64,000 nucleotides of DNA, from contig JAPPLJ010000065.1 of NCBI GenBank assembly GCA_028819475.1, positions 31,953 to 95,952 of the forward strand, in the 5' to 3' direction. A program made the position numbers and the translations under genes. Below the pieces are notes generated by a model. The model saw only the letters and a list, made by a program, of their open reading frames with translations, did not search any database and was not told the DNA's origin. Each line of letters opens with the position of its first letter. Positions within the stretch are counted from its first letter, which is position 1. Positions 18,632 to 28,030 of this stretch are shown here, piece by piece. Source of the DNA: Rhodospirillaceae bacterium (GTDB taxonomy: Bacteria > Pseudomonadota > Alphaproteobacteria > Bin65).

Positions 18632-20293
18632 ATGAGCGGAAAACGCAACGTCCTGTGGATCATGGCCGACCAGTTGCGGTTCGACTATCTGTCCTGCGCC
18701 GGGCACCCGACGCTGGACACGCCGCATCTGGACGCGCTCGCCGCGCGCGGCGTCCGTTTCGACCGCGCCTATGTCCAGTCGCCCTTCTGCGGCCCGTCGC
18801 GCGCCAGCTACTACACCGGGCGCTACTGCCGGTCCCACGGCGCGACATGGAACGGTTTTCCGGTGCGCGTCGGCGAACCCTCGCTCGGCGACCATCTGCG
18901 CGACCTGGACGTGCGCTGCGCCCTGGTCGGCAAGACCCACATGGTTCCCGACCGGGAGGGAATGGCGCGCTTCGGCATCGACCCGGACTCGCCGATCGGG
19001 CGCAGCATCGCCGAATGCGGCTTCGAGCCGTTCGAGCGCGATGACGGGCTGCACCCCTTCGCCTCGGTCGACAAGGCGCCGGATTACAACGAATATCTGC
19101 GCCGGCTCGGCTTCGAGGCCGACAATCCGTGGGAGGAATGGGCCAATTCCGGCGAGGGGCCGGACGGCGAGATTCTCTCGGGCTGGCTGCTGAAGAACTC
19201 CGGCCTGCCCGCGCGCATCCCGGCCGAGCATTCCGAAACCGCCTACATGACGAACCGCGCCATGGAGTTCATGGCGGAAGCGGAAGCAAGAGAGCCGGAT
19301 CGGCCCTGGCTGCTCCATCTCAGCTTCATCAAGCCGCACTGGCCCTATATCGCGCCGGCGCCCTACCACGACATGTACAGCGCCGACGATATCCTGCCGG
19401 CGGTGCGCTCCAACGCCGAGCGGCAGACCGACCATCCGCTCTACCGGGCCTATCAGGATTCGCGCATCTGCCAGACGATGGCGCGCGACGAGGTCCGGCG
19501 CGCGGTCATCCCGGCCTATATGGGCCTGGTCAAGCAGATCGACGACGAACTGGGCCGGCTGTTCGCCTGGATGGAGGAAAAGGGCCTGATGGAGAACACG
19601 ATGATCGTGTTCTGCTCCGATCACGGCGACTATCTGGGCGACCACTGGATGGGCGAAAAGGACCTGTTCCACGAGCCGTCGATCCGCACGCCGCTCATTC
19701 TCTACGATCCCCGCCCGGAGGCGGACGCGACCCGGGGCAGCGCCAGCAGCGCCCTCGTCGAAGGGATCGACCTGGTCCCGACCTTCCTGGAATATTTCGG
19801 CGGCCCGGAGCTGCCCCATATCCTCGAAGGCCGCTCGCTGTCGCCGCTTCTGCGCGGCGCGGCGGCACCGTGGCGGCAATACGCCTTCGCCGAATACGAC
19901 TATGCCACCCGCCCGGCCCGTGTTGCCTTGGGCGAACATGCGAACGACTCCCGGCTCGTCATGGTGTGCGATGCGCGCTGGAAATTCGTCTGGTGCAAGG
20001 CGCACCGGCCGATCCTGTTCGATCTGGAGAACGATCCGAAGGAACTGGTCGATCTGGGCGGCGACCCGGACCATGCCGAGGTCCGCGCCCGCATGACCGA
20101 AGCGATCCTGGAGTGGGCCACCCGCTTCCACGCACGCACCACGAAGACCCATGCCGAACTCGACCGGATCGCCGGCGGGGAACCGCGCAACATCCTGATC
20201 GGCATCTGGGACGAAGCCGACTACGAAGCCGCATTCGGCCACCCGTTCGACGAGCGTCCGGGATTCCGGAAGGCGCCGGCGGCAAAGCCGTAG
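18632..20293 (+). CDS. Sulfatase / phosphonate monoester hydrolase-like enzyme
   Basis: 553-aa alkaline-phosphatase-superfamily hydrolase. The N-terminal metal site is NVLWIMADQLRFDYL. The nucleophile motif CGPSR at residues 53-57 (C-x-P-S-R) is the one matured to formylglycine. The second metal site FCSDHGDYLGDHWMGEKDLFHE lies near residue 325. No signal peptide is seen, so it is cytoplasmic, as in phosphonate monoester hydrolases (PehA-like), which it resembles in length and layout; an arylsulfatase is the alternative. ATG 18632 is chosen because the family motif begins five residues later. The third Liv transporter begins 130 bp downstream on the same strand. Confidence 0.88.
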   Translation: MSGKRNVLWIMADQLRFDYLSCAGHPTLDTPHLDALAARGVRFDRAYVQSPFCGPSRASYYTGRYCRSHGATWNGFPVRVGEPSLGDHLRDLDVRCALVGKTHMVPDREGMARFGIDPDSPIGRSIAECGFEPFERDDGLHPFASVDKAPDYNEYLRRLGFEADNPWEEWANSGEGPDGEILSGWLLKNSGLPARIPAEHSETAYMTNRAMEFMAEAEAREPDRPWLLHLSFIKPHWPYIAPAPYHDMYSADDILPAVRSNAERQTDHPLYRAYQDSRICQTMARDEVRRAVIPAYMGLVKQIDDELGRLFAWMEEKGLMENTMIVFCSDHGDYLGDHWMGEKDLFHEPSIRTPLILYDPRPEADATRGSASSALVEGIDLVPTFLEYFGGPELPHILEGRSLSPLLRGAAAPWRQYAFAEYDYATRPARVALGEHANDSRLVMVCDARWKFVWCKAHRPILFDLENDPKELVDLGGDPDHAEVRARMTEAILEWATRFHARTTKTHAELDRIAGGEPRNILIGIWDEADYEAAFGHPFDERPGFRKAPAAKP

Positions 20294-20422
20294 TCACAAT
20301 CCCGTTGGCCGCTCCGCTGCCCCCGAAACTGCCCTAGACAGTGCCGGTGGCCTCGGCTTAATTGCGCGCGCTGCACCGGCGGGCCCGACAACGCCGCGGC
20401 GGCCGTATCGGGAGGCGCTTGT

Positions 20423-21322
20423 TTGGAACTGATCCAGGTTCTGGTTGCCGGAATTGCGCAAGGCTGTGTCTACGGCCTGATCGCGCTCGGCTTCGTGCTG
20501 ATCTACAAGGCGACCGAGCAGGTCAATTTCGCCCAGGGCGACATCATGATGCTCGGCATGTTCGCGGCCTTCACGCTGATCGCGATCGCCGGCTTTCCCT
20601 GGTGGCTCGGCGCGCTTATCGGCATCGCGATAACGGGTCTGTTCGGTTTCCTCCTCGACGCAGCCGTGCTGCGCCGGATCATCGGCCAGCCCCAGTTTGC
20701 CGTCATCATCCTGACGATCGCCGTGGGGTTCATCTTCCGGTCGGTCGCCGGCGGCGTGTGGGGCGCCGATCCGGTTTCCTTCGACACGCCCTACGGCGGC
20801 ATGGTCATCACGATCGACGAGAACGAGACCGGCCGGACGGTCCTCGACGTCGCCGAACTGGCGATCATCCTCGGCACCGTCGTTCTGGTCAGCGCGCTCT
20901 ATGCCTTTTTCCGCTTCACCCGGATCGGCGTCGCGATGCAGGCGTCGTCGCAGAACCAGCTTGCGGCCTACTATATGGGCATCCCGGTCAAGTATGTGAT
21001 TTCGCTGATCTGGGGCATCAGCGCCGCGGTTTCGTGCATCGCCGGCATCCTGCTGGCGCCGAAGATCGCCACCTTCGATCCCGACGTCGGCTTTCTGGCG
21101 ATCACGGCCTTTGCGGCGGCGGTGATCGGCGGCTTCGGCAGCCTGCCCGGCGCCGTTCTGGGCGGCCTCATCATCGGCATAACCGAGCAATTGGCCCAGG
21201 CCTACCTGCCCGGCGAATACGCCCGCAGCATCGCGCCGATTTCCGGCTTCATCATCCTGCTGGTCGTATTGCTGATCCGGCCCGACGGCCTGTTTGCGCA
21301 GATCCAGCGCAAGAAGGTGTAG
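20423..21322 (+). CDS. livH: Liv-type ABC permease LivH (set 3)
   Basis: 299-aa permease beginning with TTG at 20423, preceded by GGGAGG. LIQVLVAGIAQGCVYGLIALGF at the N-terminus and the loop FLAITAFAAAVIGGFGSLPGAVLGG near residue 230 identify LivH. It starts the third Liv set, whose genes follow with short gaps or overlaps. Confidence 0.93.
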   Translation: MELIQVLVAGIAQGCVYGLIALGFVLIYKATEQVNFAQGDIMMLGMFAAFTLIAIAGFPWWLGALIGIAITGLFGFLLDAAVLRRIIGQPQFAVIILTIAVGFIFRSVAGGVWGADPVSFDTPYGGMVITIDENETGRTVLDVAELAIILGTVVLVSALYAFFRFTRIGVAMQASSQNQLAAYYMGIPVKYVISLIWGISAAVSCIAGILLAPKIATFDPDVGFLAITAFAAAVIGGFGSLPGAVLGGLIIGITEQLAQAYLPGEYARSIAPISGFIILLVVLLIRPDGLFAQIQRKKV

Positions 21323-21329
21323 CCGGCCC

Positions 21330-22412
21330 ATGCGATTCGTCTTCAAGACCGACTACGACCAGGACGTCCGCTTTTTCAAGCATGCGGGCTACTGGCAATC
21401 CTACGGCTTCCTGTTCATCGCCGCGGTCACCGCGCCGCTTTATCTCGGCAATTTCGAAATCTCCGAGCTGACCCAGGCGATCAGCTTCGCCATCGCCGGG
21501 CTGGGCCTGATGCTGCTGGTGGGCTTCACCGGCCAGGTCAGCCTCGGTCACGCCGCCTTTTTCGGCATCGGCGCCTACGCCCAGGCCTGGCTGCTCGCCA
21601 CCTTCGACATCGCCTTCCTCGTCGCCATGCCGATCGCCGCCGTCTTCACCGGCATCGTCGGCTTCCTGCTGGCCATCCCGCTCCTGCGCATGACGGGCAT
21701 CTATCTCGCCATCGGGACGCTGGCGCTGTCCATCGTGCTCGAGCAGATCCTGAAGTCGTGGAAATCGGTCACCGGCGGGTTCGACGGCAAGGCGGTCGAA
21801 CCGGCCTCCCTTATGGGCTACCAGTTCAACCCGGACAGCTGGGACTTCTACTATGTCGCCCTGGCGATCCTGATCCTGGTGCTGGCGCTGTGCGCCAACC
21901 TTCTGCGCAGCCCGACCGGCCGGGCCATGGTCGCCGTGCGCGATTCGGAGGTCTCGGCGCGCAGCATGGGCGTCAACATCGCCCGGACCAAGATCACCGC
22001 CTTCGGAATCAGCACCGCGATCACCGGCCTCGGCGGCGCCCTGTTCGCCCACAAGCTGCAATATCTGGCGCCCGACGGTTTCAACCTGATCATCTCGATC
22101 ACCTTCCTGCTGATGATCGTCGTCGGCGGGCTCGGCTCCCTGCAGGGGGCGATTCTCGGCGCGCTGGTCGTGATCCTGCTGCCCCAGGCGATCACGATCA
22201 TGAAGGATTACCTGCCGCCGTCGATCGGCCACCAGCCCGGCCTGGAGCCCGGCATCTTCGGCCTGATCCTGGTCGCCTTCATCCTGTTCGAGCCGATGGG
22301 CATCTACGGCCGCTGGCGCAAGATCAAGCTGTTCTTCGATATCTTCCCGGTCTACCGCAAGGCGACGTTCCGGCGTCAGAAGGCCTACCTGAAGACGGAG
22401 CGGATGCGGTGA
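21330..22412 (+). CDS. livM: Liv-type ABC permease LivM (set 3)
   Basis: 360-aa permease, longer than sets 1 and 2 because of extra N-terminal (FKTDYDQDVRFFKHAGYWQ) and C-terminal cytoplasmic tails. GLMLLVGFTGQVSLGHAAFFGIGAY and NLIISITFLLMIVVGGLGSLQGA are LivM motifs. The ATG at 21330 sits 7 bp after LivH. The TGA overlaps the GTG of LivG. Confidence 0.93.
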   Translation: MRFVFKTDYDQDVRFFKHAGYWQSYGFLFIAAVTAPLYLGNFEISELTQAISFAIAGLGLMLLVGFTGQVSLGHAAFFGIGAYAQAWLLATFDIAFLVAMPIAAVFTGIVGFLLAIPLLRMTGIYLAIGTLALSIVLEQILKSWKSVTGGFDGKAVEPASLMGYQFNPDSWDFYYVALAILILVLALCANLLRSPTGRAMVAVRDSEVSARSMGVNIARTKITAFGISTAITGLGGALFAHKLQYLAPDGFNLIISITFLLMIVVGGLGSLQGAILGALVVILLPQAITIMKDYLPPSIGHQPGLEPGIFGLILVAFILFEPMGIYGRWRKIKLFFDIFPVYRKATFRRQKAYLKTERMR

Positions 22413-23170
22413 GTGCGGTTCTGTCGGCCGACGATCTTACGATCCGCTTCGGCGGCCTGACCGCGGTCGACAGCGTGTCGTTCGAGGTGCGCGAATGCGA
22501 GGTCTACACGATCGTCGGCCCGAACGGCGCGGGCAAGACGACGATCTTCAACCTGATCAGCCGGATCTACGACCCGACCGAGGGCCGGATCCGCTTCGGC
22601 GGCGAGGACATCACCGAAATGCCGGCGCACCGGATCGCCGGCCTCGGCATCGCCCGGACCTTCCAGAATATCGAACTGTTCGAGCACGCGACCGTGCTGC
22701 ACAACCTGCTGGTCGGGCGCCACTGCAAGAGCCGGACCAACGTGTTCGAGGAACTGGCCTTCCTGCCGAAGGTGCGCCGGGCCGAATACGAGCATCGCGA
22801 GAAGGTCGAGGAGGTGATCGACTTCCTCGATCTCCAGCCCTACCGCGAGCAGTATATCGCCAACCTGCCCTATGGCGTGCGCAAGGTCGTCGAGCTGGCG
22901 CGCGCGCTGTGCACCGAACCGAAGCTGCTGCTGCTCGACGAGCCGGCCTCGGGCCTCAGCGTCGAGGAAACGGAAAACGTCGCCTTCTGGATCGACGACA
23001 TCAAGAACGACTTGGGAATCGCGATCCTCATGGTCGAACACGACATGTCGCTGGTGACGGAGGTTTCCGACCGGGTGATGGCGATGAACGACGGCCGGAC
23101 CATCGCCGAAGGCACGTCGGACGAGGTCCAGAACCACCCCGATGTGCTGCGCGCCTATCTGGGAGCCTGA
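22409..23170 (+). CDS. livG: Liv-type ABC ATPase LivG (set 3)
   Basis: 253-aa ATPase from GTG 22409, overlapping the LivM stop (GTGA). Walker A GPNGAGKTT, RTFQNIELFEHATVLHN, Walker B LLLLDEPASGLS and switch LMVEHDMSLV are clear. The signature is strongly altered, NLPYGVRKVVELARAL instead of LSYGEQRRLE, a second degenerate LivG in this window. Confidence 0.93.
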   Translation: MSAVLSADDLTIRFGGLTAVDSVSFEVRECEVYTIVGPNGAGKTTIFNLISRIYDPTEGRIRFGGEDITEMPAHRIAGLGIARTFQNIELFEHATVLHNLLVGRHCKSRTNVFEELAFLPKVRRAEYEHREKVEEVIDFLDLQPYREQYIANLPYGVRKVVELARALCTEPKLLLLDEPASGLSVEETENVAFWIDDIKNDLGIAILMVEHDMSLVTEVSDRVMAMNDGRTIAEGTSDEVQNHPDVLRAYLGA

Positions 23171-23174
23171 GGCG

Positions 23175-23960
23175 ATGGCCGAAGCCCTGCCCGACCCCCT
23201 GTTGAGCGTACGCAATATTGAGACCTACTACGGCCCGATCATGGCGATCCGCGGCGTCAGCCTCGACGTGCCGAAAGGCCGGATCGTCACCGTCCTGGGC
23301 GCCAACGGCGCCGGCAAGACGACGATCCTGAAGACGATCAGCGGCGTCATGGACCCGCAAAAGGGCAGCGTGACCTTCGAAGGCGCCGAAATCCAGGGCC
23401 GCGACCCGGACTGGGTGGCGCGCCGCGGCATCGCCCATGTCCCCGAGGGCCGGGAGGTGTTTCCCTTCCTGACGGTGCGCGAGAACCTGCTGATGGGCGC
23501 CTTCGCCCGCTCCGACCGTCCGGCCGTCGCCGAAGACCTGGACATGGTCTACGGCTACTTCCCGATCCTGAAGGAGCGGTCGGAACAGCAGGCCGGCTAT
23601 CTTTCCGGCGGCCAGCAGCAGATGCTCGTCATCGCCCGGGCCCTGATGGCGCGTCCCCGGCTCATGCTGCTCGACGAACCGTCGCTCGGCCTGTCGCCGA
23701 TCCTGGTCAAGGAGATTTTCGGGATCGTGCGGCGCCTGAACGAGGAACAGGGTGTGACGATGCTGCTGGTCGAGCAGAACGCCAACATGGCCCTGCAGAC
23801 CGCCAATTACGGCTATGTGCTGGAACTCGGGCGCATCGTGATGGACGACGAATGCGGCCGCCTGCTCGAGAGCGACGACATCAAGGAGTTCTATCTCGGC
23901 GTCAAGAAAGACGCGGTGCGCGGCAAGAAACGCTGGCGCCGCAAGAAAACCTGGCGCTGA
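23175..23960 (+). CDS. livF: Liv-type ABC ATPase LivF (set 3)
   Basis: 261-aa ATPase. Walker A GANGAGKTT, signature LSGGQQQML, Walker B LMLLDEPSLGLSP and switch LLVEQNANMAL. A basic C-terminal tail (residues 245-261, KKDAVRGKKRWRRKKTW) extends past the usual end. The acyl-CoA ligase gene follows after 37 bp. Confidence 0.95.
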   Translation: MAEALPDPLLSVRNIETYYGPIMAIRGVSLDVPKGRIVTVLGANGAGKTTILKTISGVMDPQKGSVTFEGAEIQGRDPDWVARRGIAHVPEGREVFPFLTVRENLLMGAFARSDRPAVAEDLDMVYGYFPILKERSEQQAGYLSGGQQQMLVIARALMARPRLMLLDEPSLGLSPILVKEIFGIVRRLNEEQGVTMLLVEQNANMALQTANYGYVLELGRIVMDDECGRLLESDDIKEFYLGVKKDAVRGKKRWRRKKTWR

Positions 23961-23997
23961 GCCGGCGCGGCGGACGAGGACGACAGACGAGGACGAC

Positions 23998-25848
23998 ATG
24001 GACGGCCCAACCGGTACGACGACACCAGAGAGCATCGTCTTCGACGGCTGCGATACGCTGCCCGGACTGTTCCGCAAGCGCTACACGGGAGAGGCCGGCA
24101 AGGTCGCAATGCGCGAGAAGGACCTCGGCATCTGGCGCTCGATCTCGTGGGCGGACTATGGCGAGGCGGCCCGCAACGCCGGCCAGGGCCTGATGGCGAT
24201 GGGGCTGGCGCGCGGCGACGTCGTCTCGATCCTGTCCGAAACCAACAAGGAATGGATGTTCGCCGATCTGGGCGCGATCTGCGCCGGCGCGTCGAGCAGC
24301 GGCGTCTACACGACGGATTCGGCCAAGCAACTCGAATATATCGTCAACGATTCAAGCTCGGCCTTCCTGTTCGTCGAGAACGAGGAGCAGCTCGACAAGT
24401 ACCTCCAGGTCCGGGACCGGGTGCCCACGCTGCGGAAGGTCATCATCATGGATCTCGAAGGCCTGCGGGATTTCGACGATCCGATGACCATGAGCTGGGA
24501 CGAGCTGCTCGAACTCGGCCGGCAATTCGGACGCGACAACCCGGCCGCCTGGGACGAACGGATCGACGGCTCCGCGCCGGACGATACGCCGATCCTGGTC
24601 TATACGTCCGGGACGACCGGCCCGCCGAAAGGCGCCATGATCTCCAACCGGAACGTCATCTTCCAGGTCAGCAACGCGAACGCGATGCTGCACTTCCGCG
24701 AGGGCGACAACCAGCTGGCGTTCCTGCCCCTGTGCCATATTGCCGAGCGCGGCTTCTCGATGTTCCTGTCGATCGCCTACAAGACGGTCGTCAATTTCGC
24801 CGAAAGCCCCGAAACCGTGGCGGAAAACGTCCGCGAAGTGGCGCCGCACTACCTGTTTGCCGTGCCGCGCGTGTGGGAAAAATTCTATTCCACCTTCACG
24901 ATCCGGATGCAGGACGCGACCTGGACCGGCAAGCGACTGTACGACTGGGCGATCGGCGTCGGCATGCGCATGGCCGAACACCGGATCGAGGGCACGGCGC
25001 CGGGCGTCCGGGACCGCCTGCTTTACGCGATTGCCGGATTTCTGGTGCTGAACAACGTCAAGACCATGATCGGCCTGCGCCGCACGCGCTGGACCGCCAC
25101 CGGCGCGGCGCCGATCTCGCCGGACCTGATCCGCTGGTATCTCGCCCTCGGCATCAACATGGTGGAACTGTACGGCCAGACCGAGAATACCGGGGTCGCC
25201 ACGAGCAACCGGCCCGACGAATTCAAGGTCGGCACCGTCGGCCTGGCCCTGCCGAACACCGAAGTGAAAATCTCCGAGCGCGGCGAGATCCTGATCAAGG
25301 GGCCCCACGTCTTCAAGGGCTACCTGAACAACCCGGAAAAGACGGCGGAAACCGTAGTCGACGGCTGGCTGCACACCGGCGACGTCGGCTCGGTCGACAA
25401 CCAGGGCTATTTCCGCATCACCGACCGCATCAAGGACATCATCATCACGGCCGGCGGCAAGAATGTGACGCCGTCGGAAATCGAGAACCAGCTGAAATTC
25501 TCGCCCTATATCGCCGACGCGGTTATCGTCGGCGACCAGCGCAAATTTCTGTCCTGCCTCGTGATGATCGACGAGGACACGGTGATGAAATTCGCGCAGG
25601 ACAACAACGTGCCCTTCTCGAATTACGCCAGCCTGTGCCGCGCCGATGCGGTGCAGCGGCTGATCCAGGCCGAGATCGACGCCGTGAACCGGGATTTCGC
25701 CCGGGTCGAGCAGATCAAGGCCTTCCGGCTGATCGAACAGGTGCTGATGCCGGAGGACGACGAGCTGACGCCGACCATGAAACTCAAGCGCAGTTTCGTG
25801 AGCGCCAAATACAAGGAATTGATCGACTCGATGTATGAGGCGGCGTAA
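23998..25848 (+). CDS. AMP-forming long-chain acyl-CoA synthetase-like ligase
   Basis: 616-aa ANL-superfamily ligase that would activate a carboxylic acid to its CoA thioester. The P-loop YTSGTTGPPKGA is near residue 201, YGQTENTG near 391 and the hinge region GWLHTGDVGSVDNQGYFRITDRIKDIIITAGGKNVTP near 455-490, with the expected catalytic lysine context close to the end (MKLKR). Its place between the Liv ATPases and their binding protein suggests that the imported compound is an organic or aromatic acid activated on entry, a common arrangement. The specificity is unknown. Confidence 0.92.
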   Translation: MDGPTGTTTPESIVFDGCDTLPGLFRKRYTGEAGKVAMREKDLGIWRSISWADYGEAARNAGQGLMAMGLARGDVVSILSETNKEWMFADLGAICAGASSSGVYTTDSAKQLEYIVNDSSSAFLFVENEEQLDKYLQVRDRVPTLRKVIIMDLEGLRDFDDPMTMSWDELLELGRQFGRDNPAAWDERIDGSAPDDTPILVYTSGTTGPPKGAMISNRNVIFQVSNANAMLHFREGDNQLAFLPLCHIAERGFSMFLSIAYKTVVNFAESPETVAENVREVAPHYLFAVPRVWEKFYSTFTIRMQDATWTGKRLYDWAIGVGMRMAEHRIEGTAPGVRDRLLYAIAGFLVLNNVKTMIGLRRTRWTATGAAPISPDLIRWYLALGINMVELYGQTENTGVATSNRPDEFKVGTVGLALPNTEVKISERGEILIKGPHVFKGYLNNPEKTAETVVDGWLHTGDVGSVDNQGYFRITDRIKDIIITAGGKNVTPSEIENQLKFSPYIADAVIVGDQRKFLSCLVMIDEDTVMKFAQDNNVPFSNYASLCRADAVQRLIQAEIDAVNRDFARVEQIKAFRLIEQVLMPEDDELTPTMKLKRSFVSAKYKELIDSMYEAA

Positions 25849-25938
25849 CCTGAAAACCGCAGACCGTGCGGCGAAATCCGGCCGAGCGAACCGTTGCGCC
25901 GCCCGCTCCTGAACAAGCCTGCCACAGGGAGAAACATC

Positions 25939-27114
25939 ATGAAAATCAGGATGAAAGCGTTGCTGGCCGGTGTTTCCGGCGTCGCGCTGGTCGCCTCCGC
26001 CGGCGCCACCGCGCAGACCCGCGGCGTGACCGACAAGGAAGTCGTCGTCGGCAGCCATACGGCGCTCACCGGCCCGGTCGCGCCCTGGGGCGTCGGCGCC
26101 ACCACCGGCACGCGGATGGCGTTCGATGAAGCGAACGCGAAAGGCGGCGTCCACGGCCGCAAGATCAGGTTTATCGTCGAGGACCACGGCTACCAGGTGC
26201 CGAAGGCCGTCCAGGCCGCCAACAAGCTGCTCAACCGCGACAATATCTTTGCGATGGTCGGCGCGCTGGGCACGCCGATGAACAACGCCGTCCTGCCGCG
26301 CCAGATCAAGGCGAACGTGCCGAATTTCGTGCCGTTCACGGCGTCCCGGCAGATGATCGACCCCTTTCACAAGATGAAGTTCCTGGCTTTCGCGAGCTAC
26401 TACGACCAGATGCGCGCCGCGACGAACTATTTCGTCAAGGAAAAAGGTTTCAACAAAGTCTGCGCCATGTACCAGGACACGGACTACGGGCGCGAAATCT
26501 CCCAGGCGGTGAACGATGAGCTGAAGGCGCTGAAGCTGAAGCTCGCCGGCGAGTCCGCGCACAGCCCGCGCGAAAAGTCCTTCGTCGGCGCGATCACCAA
26601 GCTGCGCAAGGCGGGCTGCCAGGTCACCATGATGGGAACGATCATCACCGACACCATCGGCCCGTTCCTGACCGCGAAGAAACTTGGCTGGAAGACGACC
26701 TTCGTCGGCAACATCGCGACCTACGACCTGATCGTCTCGGGCTTCAAGAAGGGCCTGATGAACGGCTATTACGCCATGACATCCTTCGAGATGATCTATC
26801 CGGACACGACCAACCCGGACCACAAGGCGTGGGCCGACGCCTACCAGAAATACGCCGGCAAACCGCACAACGGCGCGGCCCAGCTCGGCTACGGCAGCGG
26901 CATTCTGTTCCTGGAGGCCCTGAAACGCGCCGGCAGGAACCTGACGACCGACGGCTTCATCAAGGCGATGGAGAGCATCAAGAGCTTCGAGATGACGCTC
27001 GGCGGCCCGCCGCTCACCTTCGGTCCGAACGACCACCAGGGTTCGACCGACGCCTACCTGGCCGTCGTGGAGAACGCGCGCTGGAAGACGCTGACCAGGC
27101 CGCTCTCCTACTGA
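25939..27114 (+). CDS. Liv-type ABC substrate-binding protein (set 3)
   Basis: 391-aa periplasmic binding protein with a signal peptide (MKALLAGVSGVALVASAGATAQ, cleavage near residue 26), then VTDKEVVVGSHTALTGPVAPWG and FIVEDHGYQVPKAVQAANKLLNRD, typical of LivK-like proteins for aromatic or amide ligands. ATG 25939 follows a GGGAGA motif. It closes the third Liv set. Its partner permeases lie upstream, unlike set 1 where the binding protein comes first. Confidence 0.92.
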   Translation: MKIRMKALLAGVSGVALVASAGATAQTRGVTDKEVVVGSHTALTGPVAPWGVGATTGTRMAFDEANAKGGVHGRKIRFIVEDHGYQVPKAVQAANKLLNRDNIFAMVGALGTPMNNAVLPRQIKANVPNFVPFTASRQMIDPFHKMKFLAFASYYDQMRAATNYFVKEKGFNKVCAMYQDTDYGREISQAVNDELKALKLKLAGESAHSPREKSFVGAITKLRKAGCQVTMMGTIITDTIGPFLTAKKLGWKTTFVGNIATYDLIVSGFKKGLMNGYYAMTSFEMIYPDTTNPDHKAWADAYQKYAGKPHNGAAQLGYGSGILFLEALKRAGRNLTTDGFIKAMESIKSFEMTLGGPPLTFGPNDHQGSTDAYLAVVENARWKTLTRPLSY

Positions 27115-27225
27115 CGCCCGCCCTGCGCCCCGCGCATGCGGCTTGACGCAGCGCCGCCGGCCGGTTGATCCGGCCGGCGGCGGCCCCTACTCTCCGCCGC
27201 GCTTCCATTACGCAGCGGAGGAACC

Positions 27226-27990
27226 ATGACCGATCCGCAGGCCGGCGGCCCCCAAGCCGCCCAATCCGGCGTCGCCCTGATCGTCGGCGCCGGGGTGGCG
27301 ACCGGCAGCGCCATCGCCCGGCGCTTCGCCCGCGAGGGCTTTACCATCTGCGCGACCCGGCGCGACCGGGCGGACGGCCTGAAGGACCTGGCCGCCGACA
27401 TCGAAGCGCTCGGCGCCAAAATCCACACCTTCGCCTCCGACGCCCGCAAGGAAGAGGCGGTCGTCGAACTCGTCGACACGATCGAGGGCACCGTCGGCCC
27501 GATCGAGGTCTGCGTTCACAATATCGGCGCCAATGTGCGCTTCGATATCGGCGAGACGACCTCCCGGGTCTATTACAAGGTCTGGGAAATGGCGGCCTTC
27601 AGCGCATTCCTGCTCGGCCGCGAGGTCTCGCAACGGATGGTGCCTCGGGGCCGCGGCACGATCGTCTTCACCGGCGCTACGGCGAGCGTCCGCGGCGCCG
27701 CCGGCTTCGCCGCTTTCTCCGGCGCCATGCAGGCCAAGCGGGCGCTGGCCCAGGCGATGGCGCGCGAACTGGGGCCGAAGGGCATCCACGTCGCCCACAC
27801 CGTGATCGACGGCCCGATCGACACGCCCTGGACCCGCGAACTGATGCCGAACCTGATCGCCGAGCGGGACTGGGACGACAACCTGTTGCAGCCCGACCAT
27901 ATCGCGGAAATGTACTGGCAGATCCATTGCCAGCGGCGGACGGCCTGGACCTTCGAGATGGACATGCGGCCCTGGGCCGAACCCTGGTAG
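27226..27990 (+). CDS. SDR-family protein with altered catalytic residues
   Basis: 254-aa short-chain dehydrogenase/reductase. The nucleotide motif LIVGAGVATGSAIARRFAREG and the NAG-equivalent HNIGANV are present. In the catalytic region VFTGATASV...GFAAFSGAM the tyrosine of YxxxK aligns with Phe and the lysine with Met, and the serine may be Thr. It may therefore bind NAD(P) without classical SDR catalysis, or act through other residues. The 13-bp aagaaggaa-type ribosome site typical here is seen as GGAGGAACC before the ATG. It lies in the run from the third Liv set to the isomerase. Confidence 0.85.
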   Translation: MTDPQAGGPQAAQSGVALIVGAGVATGSAIARRFAREGFTICATRRDRADGLKDLAADIEALGAKIHTFASDARKEEAVVELVDTIEGTVGPIEVCVHNIGANVRFDIGETTSRVYYKVWEMAAFSAFLLGREVSQRMVPRGRGTIVFTGATASVRGAAGFAAFSGAMQAKRALAQAMARELGPKGIHVAHTVIDGPIDTPWTRELMPNLIAERDWDDNLLQPDHIAEMYWQIHCQRRTAWTFEMDMRPWAEPW

Positions 27991-28030
27991 CCCCGCAGAA
28001 AAGGCCTGCAGAAAAGGAAAGACCGCACGC

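Noticed and set aside
24352-27036. 894-codon minus-strand frame opposite the acyl-CoA ligase and binding protein
   Set aside because: Antisense shadow of two well-supported genes, with no domain recognisable in it.
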